Positions 1 through 8,885 of a stretch of 10,203 nucleotides of DNA are shown here, one piece after another (within the stretch, counting starts at the first letter, position 1; every line of letters begins with the position of its first letter). A program made the position numbers and the translations under genes. The notes beneath the pieces were generated by a model. That model saw only the letters and a list, made by a program, of their open reading frames with translations. It was not told the DNA's origin and did no database searches. The DNA lies in the NCBI GenBank assembly GCA_028565635.1, contig JAOXYB010066523.1:1-10203 (forward strand), in the 5' to 3' direction. The stretch comes from Phoronis ovalis (Eukaryota > Phoronida > Phoronidae).

Positions 1-296
1 AAACAAGTATTGACACTTTTTAGGGACTTACATAATTTTTTCTGCTCATGTGTAATATTATACAACCAAATATTATGTTATTTTACAATAAATGATATTA
101 CAATAATAATATACAGAAAACAGTCTGGACTACAGACTACTGAATTATAATCAAATTTTTTAAAACAGACTTATCTTTCGGCTCAGATAAACACACATTC
201 AATGTGACATTGGCAATAAATATTGATTGAAATAAAACGCAATTCATTGCAAAAGTTATAATCTTTGTTTGACAAGAAGTCGTATATTATTTGTAC
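1..296 (-). other. Intron 4 of the aminopeptidase gene, partial
   Basis: The donor GTACAA is at 296-291. The rest is AT-rich with no coding block recognisable on either strand. I looked for the GAMEN-encoding exon on the minus strand and did not find it, so the intron continues past the window edge. Confidence 0.8.
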
Positions 297-417
297 CTGT
301 TTTGGGAACGATTTCTGGTATACCAAAAAATTCGGTGAAATATGGGTAGAGCTGGGAAGCTACATGAAGTGCATGTTCCGTCTGATAAAACTGTTTCTTC
401 GATGACCATACGCGAAT
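297..417 (-). CDS. M1 aminopeptidase exon 4: end of N-terminal domain, entry to catalytic domain
   Basis: 121 nt; residues 354-393 plus the first base of codon 394. The acceptor has a good pyrimidine tract (ATTTTTCTTTTTGTAG|ATT) and the donor is ACAG|GTACAA. The product starts [20 protein letters not shown] and goes on to [19 protein letters not shown]. In M1 enzymes this stretch follows 'V(R/S)(V/I)W' and ends 'Y(F)G..YPLPK.D', directly before the GAMEN substrate-binding loop. The split final codon starting with G fits the expected Asp. The next exon, with GAMEN, is not visible in positions 1-296. Confidence 0.93.
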
Positions 418-2428
418 CTACAAAAAGAAAAATAGTTTAAGCATTGATGGCTAATTGTAATTATAATCAGAACAACATTGTAACTTTGCAGCAGCTAAAT
501 CAATATAAAGTTGTTGCCCAAGTGAACTAGCTGGTAATTTAGTAAGCGCTGTAAAAAATAATAAACCGTTTTTTTTACTGAATATGGATATTTAACTTTT
601 TTCGGACAATCGAGATGTAATGATTTGAGTGTTACAAACTTAAGCCTGAATTTGAAATGCTGATTATCTGACTTAAACTCGGGCTTAAAATACTACTGCA
701 TGCACCGAGTGACAATGTCATATACCTACTTTTAAACCGTCTATGACAGTTTCTCTGTAATCAAAGTCCGCAACTACAAATGCTAGTAAATAAGTAGACA
801 TGAGAGGCGTAGTCTGGAAGACTTGTTGCTCCCAGTTATCGGTGAGGATTGTTTTCGTGATTTGTGGCATATTAGACAAGGCAACATAACCTGGAAGTTC
901 AACAACAACAACTGAATACTAGGAATAAAAATCTATCCAACTACACTGTATCGCAGTGACCGAATATAAATATTCACAAACAAAAAAATTATATTAATAT
1001 TATCATATAGTTGTAAAAAACGTTCTTTTGGATACATTATTGTTTATCACGTAAAAGAATAATCAACTATTGTATCTGTAAACAAATATCTTCGTTATAA
1101 AAGGAATAATTATTCTCCGGAATTCAGGGCAATTTTTACTATCATATGTTTATACTGCGCAAATCATTTTCACCACGTGCTTCGCCTGTTTTGATTGGAT
1201 TTAATTTTCAAAACAATTTAAATTAACGCTTGGTTGAATTTCATGCATTTTGTCCAAATTTGTAAACACAGATAAAATTAAAAGTGAAAAGAATCTGTCA
1301 CTCTTCATAGATCTTAAACAATACCTGGTCTATGCTCCAAAGTAACACTGAACTTGGCCTTGAGTGCTGGTTCGTCAAAACACGGGAATACTTTTCTTGT
1401 GTCAATTGGTTGGAGTTGGGAAGCTGCTAAATACCTGAAATTAAAGTTGTGCGTAACAGTGTAATTTTTATTAAAATTCAGTGAATAAAGTAATTTTAAA
1501 CTTACACAAAAATGTAATGGTCTAAGGAGAATTGATTTCCTCTGTTGAATTTCAGTACATTTCTATATTAATACATGTTTATAATACTTAGTATTGTGTT
1601 ACTGTAGTTCCGATGAAATTTTCATCAAATTAAAATCATTTGTTATCACCGTCTATATTTCGTGCCTTCAATCTTTCGTGTCAGCAGTCATGATCAATGT
1701 TTGCTATTCAGACTGAGGACCACCTGTTGGGAAATGTGAAAGTCACAAACAAGAAATTACAGCTTGTCCCTACCCAAAAAATCCCACCAGTTTTTCCATT
1801 ACAGGTGATATTTGTGTACGGTACTAGTATTGTATTATTCTTTCATTTTGAGGTTAGCACGTTTCACATTATTTCGAACCATATACAGTATTGCAGCGGA
1901 TTCTTAAAACCCTATACCAAATGTACAGTACTTTTGTAAATGTATATGATACTTGAACTTCAGGCCGGGGTTAATATTATAATTTTCTAAACCACCATTA
2001 TTGGGATAGTCACATTGTTTGTATTGATATCGTTCATACTAAAATAAATAAAGAGATGTTCATTTAAAATTAACAGGATATGAAACTCAGATGTGTTGTC
2101 ATTTTGTTTGGAACAATACCTTCATTTTCCTTGTAAGATAAATAATTTTGTTTAATTCAGAAACCCCACGTTCATATATATCATATACTCATTCTATCCA
2201 CCGGCAGGTCTATTTTATTAGATTTTTATGTGGATCTTAATTGACAATGAATTTATAAATGTCAGTTATATTTAATTCAATGCATTCTGTTATGTATAGT
2301 CAGACCCTACTCATCCTGTGACCTTTGTATAGAAATTACATTTCATGGTAGTATGATTTTCTATAAAATTACTTTCAAAAACATTCTTAACACAGCTATA
2401 ATTTGAAATAAAAATATACAGGTGCGTG

Positions 2429-2460
<32 letters not shown>

Positions 2461-5400
2461 ACGAGCCGATTTTCCATATAATATAGCAAACGCGTGTAGT
2501 TTGACATCTGCCTCGTAAAGGCGAGTTCAAGAAATGTTAATTAAACATACATTTCTTATTAAAAAAACAAAAGAAAATAATGAAAACAATGAAAAAACAC
2601 CCAAAACAAAGAAAAATATAGTCGTAATCATTACTGAGGCTAGGCTTTTCATTGAAATAGATGGGTTTAAAGTTTAGGTTTAATGATGAATTTTATCTTG
2701 CCGTCTTCTGTGTACATTGACATTCCACCTTGCTAATTAGCCTGATTATTTATAAGTTGAACAGATAGGATGGATGTCGTAGTAATTAAGGTAAATGTGC
2801 TCCACTATACGAATGTTAATAATGCTCGCATAAAAATCCGAAAACATTTTTAAGGTTTACATTTATTTTGGTATTGATTTTTTAAAACCAAATTGGGGAT
2901 TTATACTGCTAAAGTTACACTAAAAGAGTATCTAAAGGCGATATGTCATATTTGTAATGTTTGACCGTTCTAGGAAGATAAAAAAATATTTGGTAAGCAT
3001 ATATTAATAGTTCAAGGAATTTTTAAAAGATATAATCGGCACCCAAAGACTTGTTTTTAATGCTACGAAGGTCATGTAATTTGGAATAGCTAAAAGCATG
3101 CTATAAATCATCATATATTTTTTAAGCACATCCCTGCTAATGATTTTAATTGTGTTGACAGTATGATAAATATGTTTTTAAGGTTTCTTATCTGTTATTT
3201 AATTTGATAATTTGGCTATGGAGATTTCTTATGGGAATTGCATTGGTCATGCAATCGTCTCATAAAGTACCTGGTACCCATGCTGCTACTATTTATTCTC
3301 TAGATTGTGTTTACTACTGTTTTCAACGAAGTGTGACCCGGTGGTACAGTGGAATGTGGTACTATGCCAATTATGACATAACAAATGACAACATATACTG
3401 GTCGCAAGCGGCAGTGATACTAATATTTTGTATACTTAAAACTTATTCATTTCGCCAATATTACAAGTACATGCTTTCAAAGAATGCGATCAACTATTGT
3501 AAATGTTTATTACGCTTGCAAAATAACGTTACTGCCAATCTAAATGTTTTATTAGAATGTTATTTATATGATTCGTATCAAAAATGCTTTATAAAAAACA
3601 TGAATTTTAGGTCTTCGTGACCAATGTTTACCTAGATGTGAAAAACAAATTGCACGTATAATACCAAGAAAATAGTGTATATAGTGTGTGTGTCTACAGC
3701 ACAAATATTCACGTCAACTTGACAATCATGTTAGTACCTAATCAACATTCATCGGTTTATAAAGAATGCTCTTTCCTTTGAGCAGTCTTATTGTCCGATA
3801 AACCGTCATTAAACAATGTACATGTTTCATAGCTGCAACAATTCTGAAACTAGCTATTGGCGAAATATATACTGTCTTAATTGCAGACCCGCATGCAGAT
3901 CAGCATCCTTATGCCAGTTTAGATGTATACTATCCGGTGTATTGTAAAAGACAATTATGATATATGAATACACTTAATAACTTTTTAGGTTTGAATTCAG
4001 CTACAAATATTTAACTATTCGTGCATGCGAAATTTTGTGTAAAGCATAGCAATTTTGTATATCGCCTGAGTGCAGGTTTAGGAAGTCTATGAATAATCTA
4101 TGACAATATCCCGCAAATATCAATTTATATTCAGTTGTTCAGCTTTTTTATTAGCAACGTATTACGCCGCATTCTAACTTATTCAACTGCATATTCATTA
4201 TTGCTCTGCTGATTTTTGGCATTGTAGTAACCCTTCAGATTCGATTTCAACCAGAAATATGTTTTTATTCAAGCGTGTTAAATTGTCTATATAACCTACC
4301 AATTATTGGAATCAGTCAGGTGTGTTTGGGATAATAGAGATGTAATACAGATAATCATGACGAATAGGACGAACGTTTAGTTTGAATAATGTAGTTGTTG
4401 CCCACACATAGTGTTTTTATTGAAGACACATTTTTTTAAATACATGTTTCACAATAAGTGAAATAATTAGTCCAAATATGATATTATACGGGCTACACTC
4501 TGAACCCATGACCATGTGTGTGTCGGGGTGTGTGTAATACATAAACGCATGATAGATGCCATACCCAAGATGCCAAAGTACAACTAACCGACAACAAACA
4601 TGAAATAACTAACCGTGTTTAACTTCCCCTGAAGTATACTAAGAATAATTTTCTCTAGAGATTTCAATGCCACCCGCGGGATGCCAGCACTGTGTGGATT
4701 CTGACAGTTTGTCTTATTTCTAAATATTCTTTTGTCAATCAGGAACTAAATACCATGACTTTTTCAAACTTACATGTAACCGGGATACGAAAGAACTGTA
4801 AACGTTGATTGATATTCAGTTAAAATTGTTCGTAGTCACTTTACTGGTACTAACTGTTCAAATTCATTAAAGTGCATTTATTCAAGCAAACACACGTGTA
4901 ACTAGAAATATCCATCATCCAGTTAATCCTTCTTAGAAATTTGTTTTATAAGAATAAAAAATCCTAAGGTTCGTTAATTCTTGCCTTATTAACCTTATTT
5001 CAGAGATGCACAATTAATTACAATTAACCAGAATTGCTCATTTATTAACCTGAATCAAGAAAACGTCCAACCTGTTAGTGTTATATTTGCAATTCGTCTC
5101 CTTTATAATAACAAACAATCTTGATTTGTTGCTTCATCAAATAAAATTGAAATAAACCATGTTTAGGTATGAAATTTACTGTTAAGTTTATTATTATAAG
5201 ATCGTTTATATAAATAATTAACAATATCTGTATTTTGGAAAAAGGAATGCTGTATCATAAACTAACTTTTTATTCCCATAAAATTGTTTGTTTTTTTAAT
5301 TTGTTCTATCAATAAATTGCACAATGGAGCCACGACTAAAAGACACTCACTGATACTGTGTCGTAAGCGATTTAGGAATGGATCAAAAGACCAAACCTTT

Positions 5401-7716
5401 CAATGTTCTCCCTATAACAGTTGGGAGCAAAACTGCCTGGGGAAAACTCTACCTTTTACTAGTAACCAGAAAATTTCTTATTTTTGAAATTCCATACTAA
5501 TGCTTTGTGAGATTATATCAGAAGATGTCTAATACATTTCTCGGTGTAACAAAAATCTATGGTTTTAATAAAATAAAACCAGTGCCACATCCCCTTATTA
5601 GCTAATCGGGCGGCAGAGCACTGGGGGCTGGTCTTAGTCTCATTGATGTTGTAAGTGCATTAACAAATAATTTGACGTTTTGTATAAAAGAGCTGGGTAA
5701 ATATTGGATTTAAATATTTAGTGATAAAATAGTTTGTGACCGAAGAAATAGTTATTTCAGTAATTCAATAATACAAACTATCTTAAAATTACAAGTCGGT
5801 GTACCAAGGTTATAGTAAGCAAATATTATGTATAGAAACGTTGTTATAAATTTACAAACCATACACTTATTCGATTTTGTAGTGTGCAGTACAGAGTAAA
5901 CTGAACGTCATTATACAAGAGTCTTTGAAAAAATAGAAAAACTTAGAAACAGTTAATTAAGTTCCTTTCCACTTAATATGAAAATAAAAAATGAAAACAC
6001 TGATAAGTTGCACCATTTAAAAACTGTCCAATATGACAGCATAAGATGATTCGAAGAAACAGCACTTAAATAGACTACTTAATTAACTGGGATTTAAGCA
6101 GGTACAACTGAACATTGCAGTAGATACATTGTACCTGTAGGCCCTATTCGGAACTTTACTGACATTTTTTCTGCAATAATTCAGTATGCAGAAAAAACAT
6201 ACACGACCACAGTGTGAATTTATGATTTATATATTACATACTCGTTAACATCTGTGAGTTTCTGACGTTGTCCAGTAAAGAATAAAGGAATTTAACCTTT
6301 CCACAGAGCGTGCTATAATGCAGGTAATAAATTCCAAAGTAGTGCATGTTTTCGTAGGTCGTATATTTCACCGAACATGCACCATGTACAAACTGGTGAA
6401 AGAATGTATGAGAAATGATTTTGTATTTTTGAACTCTTGAGAGAAACAACTAAATCGAGTCAATTAGCCTTTCGCATCAATTGAAACATTATTTCGTGAA
6501 TGCGGACTCTACACGAGGATGATTAAGATGATAATATTTCAAACTATGGTGTCATGTTATGAATCGAACTTTTCTTGTCTGTTATTGTATGCTACCTAAA
6601 CGCGCACCGCCGACACATACATATTGAGTGTGGTATGTCTTAATTTGCTTTCATAATTTGTCTTAAAAAAATACGCTTTGTGTAACCATGTATAAGACAT
6701 TACATTATTTATATGTACTTGTCTTAATGCATTACGAGACCTTCAACCGCTTCAAGAATGAAGAATTTATAAAATTATCCCAGCTCAAATTCGTTTAAAT
6801 TCTTTAAACCAATGGAGATAATACACTGTAATTATTAATGTGGGGCTGTGCCGGTTGCGTATTCTATCGACTAGGACTTGCTTGACAAAATTAACATTTT
6901 AAATTCATTAACTATTTAATATACTTACTTTATACTACCATTATTATCTGTGTAGGAGCTTCGGTATAATCCTCGTAAATCTGTTTGCAAAATACCTTCA
7001 AACTTCTCAAAAGCTATTTGATAGCGATTACCAACAAGTAGTTGTTGTTCAAGCTTAATGACATAGAATTGCCTGGTAGCGACTTCAAACTGTTCCATAA
7101 TCCTAATACTCCCAATACTCCCATCTCCCCATATTCTTATGCTGTTTTTATCAATTTTTAATTGTGTTGAATGAATTATAACGTACTGCGTACTAGAATT
7201 AACCATCACGCTGATTTCTACTTTTCCAGTGTAAATAAATTTCTCTAAGTCTACTCTGATGGTTACATTATAAAAATCTGGTATTAAAGTTTGAGGTAGT
7301 CTAATGCCGCCCCACGGCAAAGAACTGTCTATTAATTCCTCTTCGGAAGGTGAAGAACTAGTAGAATTTGTATCTTTGGTGTTTTCACGGAATTCACAAT
7401 TTTGTGATTTTCCAACAAGTCCAGCAAGAAGTCCCACTGTAACTATAGCGATGAGGATGGTGACGATTGTACACCAGCAAAATCCTCGTGAAATAACAAT
7501 ACGTCCTCTAGTGTCTCTATAACTAACATCATCTTCACCTTCTTTAGGACGATTCCCATTTTCTTTAAAGTGATTTCCACAGCCGTCATTTACGTGGTTG
7601 GCGTTACTGTCACCATGATTTACGTTAAATAAGGCAACTTCTGTTTCTTCTGACATCTTGTTAATAAAAATATTTCCACCAGTATATGGGTAGAATTCAG
7701 TTTTTTCTTTTGTCAT
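297..7716 (-). CDS. Membrane-anchored M1 zinc aminopeptidase (aminopeptidase N-like), 5' part, four exons
   Basis: Spliced coding region: complement of 6929-7716, 1325-1434, 730-890 and 297-417. It has 1180 nt, or 393 codons plus one base, and runs off the window. M1 aminopeptidases remove N-terminal amino acids from peptides; this one should be a type II ectoenzyme. Seen: a short charged tail (1-77), one hydrophobic anchor (about 78-102), a Ser/Thr/Glu-rich stalk (about 103-135), then the M1 N-terminal beta domain with [57 protein letters not shown] and [14 protein letters not shown]. Exon phases agree at all three junctions (AA|G, G|GT, AAA|ATT), and all introns are GT-AG. Family knowledge: GAMEN and HEXXH-X18-E follow this part, so the catalytic domain is outside the window. 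APN, glutamyl aminopeptidase, TRH-degrading enzyme and ERAP/IRAP share the layout, so the exact orthologue is open. Confidence 0.95.
418..729 (-). other. Intron 3 of the aminopeptidase gene
   Basis: 312 nt, from GTAGGT to TTTTTGTAG, AT-rich. Nothing else is seen in it. Confidence 0.88.
730..890 (-). CDS. M1 aminopeptidase exon 3: ALSNMP to STYLLAF block
   Basis: 161 nt; it completes Gly300 (G|GT) and codes residues 301-353, ending in phase 0 with GGT TTA AAA. The acceptor is preceded by a pyrimidine/TTG-rich tract (TTGTTGTTGTTGAACTTCCAG) and the donor is AAA|GTAGGT. The product contains YVALSNMPQ, a short variable stretch with DNWEQQVFQ, and [20 protein letters not shown]. The 'TP.MSTYL.AF.V.DF' motif is characteristic of the M1 N-terminal domain. 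No stops or frameshifts are seen, so the gene appears intact here. Confidence 0.95.
891..1324 (-). other. Intron 2 of the aminopeptidase gene
   Basis: 434 nt, from GTATTG to CTTCCAG, AT-rich. Nothing else is seen in it. Confidence 0.88.
1325..1434 (-). CDS. M1 aminopeptidase exon 2: FPCFDEP core
   Basis: 110 nt; it completes codon 263 (Lys) and codes residues 264-299 plus the first base of codon 300. The acceptor is TTTAATTTCAG|G and the donor is CCAG|GTATTG. The product reads [18 protein letters not shown] and then [18 protein letters not shown], which is among the most conserved blocks of M1 peptidases. Gln269 and Gln271 sit where aminopeptidase N has its QMQ pair. Exon 1 is 5494 nt away, yet the phase (AA|G = Lys) and the protein continuity are exact, so I join them. 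It is too short to show as an ORF by length alone. Confidence 0.95.
2422..2460. repeat. (GT)n microsatellite
   Basis: A GT run of about 39 bases, broken twice near its left end by GTGC steps and pure (GT)n from about 2437 to 2460. It is a simple tandem repeat in intron 1. Alternating purine-pyrimidine runs of this kind can adopt Z-DNA and are usually length-polymorphic between individuals. Confidence 0.97.
2531..2617. repeat. Short inverted repeat followed by A-rich low-complexity tract
   Basis: GAAATGT (2531-2537) and ACATTTC (2549-2555) form a 7-bp inverted repeat. They are followed by an A-rich stretch with repeated AAAAC, GAAAA and ATGAAAA units up to about 2617. An A-rich tail can mark the end of a retroposed element, but I see no matching body or target-site duplication, so I call it low complexity only. 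Confidence 0.55.
3159..3620 (+). other. Long open reading frame of unknown significance in intron 1
   Basis: The frame is open from just after a TGA (3156-3158) to the TGA at 3618-3620, 153 codons. The first ATG is at 3231 and leaves 129 codons; the earlier TTG at 3204 is not a likely eukaryotic start. The product is rich in Tyr, Cys, Ile, Asn and Leu, with two hydrophobic stretches: near [15 protein letters not shown] and near [11 protein letters not shown] recognise no domain. There is a possible acceptor (GTTGACAG|TATGAT) at the left end but no good pyrimidine tract. Such length is unusual by chance in DNA this AT-rich, yet the residue bias is what AT-rich non-coding DNA would give. It runs opposite to the host gene. 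Real coding status is doubtful. Confidence 0.2.
5579..5632. repeat. GC-rich inverted repeat in AT-rich intron
   Basis: CCAGTGC (5579-5585) and GCACTGG (5618-5624) are perfect inverted repeats about 32 nt apart. ACCAG and CTGGT (5628-5632) offer a second, competing pairing. The segment is much more GC-rich than its flanks. It could be a fold-back element or the remnant of a tRNA-derived short element, but no clear B box is present. Confidence 0.35.
6929..7716 (-). CDS. M1 aminopeptidase exon 1: cytoplasmic tail, membrane anchor, start of N-terminal domain
   Basis: This exon codes residues 1-262 and two bases of codon 263. The frame extends one codon upstream to a TTG at 7719, but the first ATG is at 7716, and an in-frame TGA lies at 7728-7726, so the coding start cannot be further upstream on this exon. 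A second in-frame ATG (7656, Met21) has A at -3, while the first has T at -3, so Met21 is a possible alternative start. The tail is hydrophilic and Asn/Glu-rich. The anchor is about residues 78-102, beginning [12 protein letters not shown]-glycosylation sequons are visible at N117, N150, N173 and N259, all on the luminal or outer side. The M1 homology starts near residue 137 ([15 protein letters not shown]) and ends [10 protein letters not shown], matching the 'G.YRS.Y' block of the family. The donor is AA|GTAAGTAT. Confidence 0.93.
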
Positions 7717-7740
7717 CAAACGAATTCATTGATGATTCAT
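7697..7740 (-). promoter_or_regulatory. Two upstream ORFs at the aminopeptidase start, the second overlapping the first ATG
   Basis: Reading the minus strand, one ATG at 7740 opens a four-codon frame ending at the TGA at 7728-7726. A second ATG at 7729 opens a ten-codon frame that ends with TGA at 7699-7697, running across the main ATG (7716) in another frame. The two ATGs come from an 11-bp tandem duplication. If the mRNA leader includes this stretch, the overlapping frame could lower initiation at 7716 and favour Met21 at 7656. Whether the leader starts upstream of here is not known. Confidence 0.5.
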
Positions 7741-7745
7741 TGATG
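7724..7745. repeat. 11-bp perfect tandem duplication
   Basis: ATTCATTGATG occurs twice head to tail (7724-7734 and 7735-7745), followed by ATT. It lies directly upstream of the aminopeptidase start codon and supplies both upstream ATGs on the minus strand. Confidence 0.9.
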
Positions 7746-7796
7746 ATTGCATAGATATCGTGAGTACATACACTTAACTATGAGCTGTTAACAATG

Positions 7797-7804
7797 TATA
7801 TATA
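7797..7804 (-). promoter_or_regulatory. Candidate TATA box for the aminopeptidase gene
   Basis: TATATATA lies about 80 bp upstream of the first ATG. A start site 25-30 bp downstream would give a leader of about 55 nt. It is weak evidence in such AT-rich DNA: similar runs occur nearby (7966-7980), and a separate 5' untranslated exon further upstream is equally possible. Confidence 0.22.
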
Positions 7805-8028
7805 GAGTACTATATACGAACTCGTCCCTGTCTAATAACAATACTGAGCTATTTAAAACTTTCAATAGAGGTAGTAGACACAACTATGCTCCCAAATACT
7901 ATTTGACATGAAACACTATAAAATAACTATAAAACAAACCAGTAGCTACAAAACTGATGGCTTTCATATATATATAAATAGTTCAATGTGCGAATATGGA
8001 AACTTAACATGATCTAGACGTGTTTTTT
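7805..8028. other. AT-rich 5' flank, no gene seen
   Basis: It contains further TATA-like runs, including TATATATATAAATAG near 7966-7980 on the plus strand. There is no coding block and no clear transposon end. Confidence 0.6.
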
Positions 8029-8220
8029 TTAAATTGAGGCATATAGCTTGAAGAACGGGAAAACTGCACGGTTAAATCGTGTGCCGGCAAACAGGATTCT
8101 ATATACATTGAATCTGTAATCCCCATTAAATGCTACGCATTTCAGAAAGTACTCTTTATATTTTCGTTCATTTGTGACACAGATTGCTTTCAGTTTTAAA
8201 GTTACTAGATCTTCTTCCAA
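8029..8220 (-). pseudogene. Protein-like fragment, unrecognised (possible exon or gene relic)
   Basis: An open frame of 63 codons in the same minus-strand frame as the fragment at 8266-8491. It has no ATG start; the first codon is TTG and it follows a TAA. The reading begins EEDLVTLKLKAICVTNERKY and continues with YFLKCVAFNGDYRFNVYR, which looks more like real protein than AT-rich noise. A GTATAT donor-like site lies after ...YRFN. Three stops (TAG-TGA, TAA, TAA) separate it from the upstream fragment, which would fit either an intron or decay. I do not recognise the family. Confidence 0.3.
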
Positions 8221-8265
8221 TTAGTTTACAGAATCGATGCTTTACCCTGCCTTTATCTCAGGTCA

Positions 8266-8491
8266 CTAGTTGACTCGAAAACCACTCTCGACAACACCAG
8301 CGACACCAGGTGGTGGAAAACTCAACTCTATCAAAAGTATATAAGGTCGATCGAAATGTTCGTAGATTTGTCCTAAGAAATCATTGCCTGCTTGACTTGA
8401 TACCAGCAGTACCCCAGCTGGTCCTGTGATTCGAAGTGAAGAAAGTAGAAATGCGTTGTCCACAAAATATTGTGTCATATTCTTTTTAAGC
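8266..8491 (-). pseudogene. Protein-like fragment, unrecognised (possible exon or gene relic)
   Basis: The open frame with its first ATG at 8478 gives 70 codons. It also reads upstream from a candidate acceptor, TTAACATTTTAG|AG at about 8492, as ELKKNMTQYFVDNAF. The product continues SLRITGPAGVLLVSSQAGND, then FLGQIYEHFDRPYILL, a PPPGVAG turn, and ends RVN before TAG at 8268-8266. Hydrophobic beta-strand-like segments alternate with Gly/Pro turns, and codon use is balanced, unlike the chance frames nearby. The VLLVSSQ..NDFLG segment faintly recalls the extracellular IgGFc-binding-type repeat of invertebrate proteins, but this is a by-eye impression only. It could be one exon of an upstream gene on the same strand, or a relic. 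Confidence 0.35.
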
Positions 8492-8492
8492 T

Positions 8493-8885
8493 CTAAAATG
8501 TTAATTATTTATTCTTTGTTTTCTGTACTGCAGTGAAATATGTCTGTCTTTGAAGAGGTTTGCAGTGATGCAAAACAATAAGAAACATGTATTTATATCT
8601 TAAAATAACCTGGATATCAATCCAAAGTTTTTGCACGAACAGTTTTAGAAACATCTTGATTACCAAATAACTGCACTAATTGAAAATAATATGGTTAATA
8701 CAATACAAAAAAAAACACGAAATCTAATAATTATTTGAATATTCATATTATGCCTTGTAATATTGTTATAAATGATCTTTTTACAAATTGAGACTGGATT
8801 TCTGTTTTTAAATAACACTGACAAGTTACTACTACTGCAGTTGCAAACACATTAAAACTATTTCAAGTCGTGCATTCCCGGGGCG
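8493..8885. other. AT-rich intergenic DNA, nothing recognised
   Basis: No coding block, structured RNA or transposon end is seen on either strand. It becomes GC-richer from about 8868 (TCGTGCATTCCCGGGGCGC). Confidence 0.6.

Larger units (their letters stand above)
1435..6928 (-). other. Intron 1 of the aminopeptidase gene, 5494 nt
   Basis: It lies between the donor AA|GTAAGTAT and the acceptor TTTCAG|G, with matching phases on either side. It is much longer than introns 2 and 3; a long first intron is common in animal genes and may hold control elements, but I see no specific enhancer motif. Contents: a GT microsatellite, an A-rich tract, a long open frame on the plus strand, and a GC-rich inverted repeat, listed separately. 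The remaining stretches (1435-2420, 2618-3158, 3621-5578 and 5633-6928) are plain AT-rich DNA in which I find no gene, tRNA or clear transposon ends. Confidence 0.88.

Noticed and set aside
1697-1939. 80-codon plus-strand frame in intron 1
   Set aside because: The length is within chance for this composition, and it has no recognisable motif. A TTTTTCCATTACAG stretch inside resembles an acceptor but leads to no sensible exon.
2505-2540. tRNA-like T-arm (GCGAGTTCAAGAAATG)
   Set aside because: The stem bases do not pair as a T arm and no D arm, anticodon arm or acceptor stem can be assembled around it.
5284-5487. 67-codon plus-strand frame with an [11 protein letters not shown] stretch resembling the helix-turn-helix region of Tc1/mariner transposases
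   Set aside because: The expected GRP-type motif does not follow, the first codon is TTG, no terminal inverted repeats are nearby, and the similarity covers only about ten residues.
6234-6449. 71-codon minus-strand frame within intron 1
   Set aside because: It has no conserved M1 block and the phase does not fit between exons 1 and 2, which already join without a gap in the protein alignment. Length is within chance.
7304-7522. 72-codon open frame on the plus strand
   Set aside because: It is the antisense shadow of aminopeptidase exon 1, whose own frame has clear homology.
7717-7719. Reading the aminopeptidase start as the codon at 7719
   Set aside because: That codon is TTG; the first in-frame ATG is at 7716. 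Non-ATG initiation one codon upstream of an ATG is unlikely in an animal gene.
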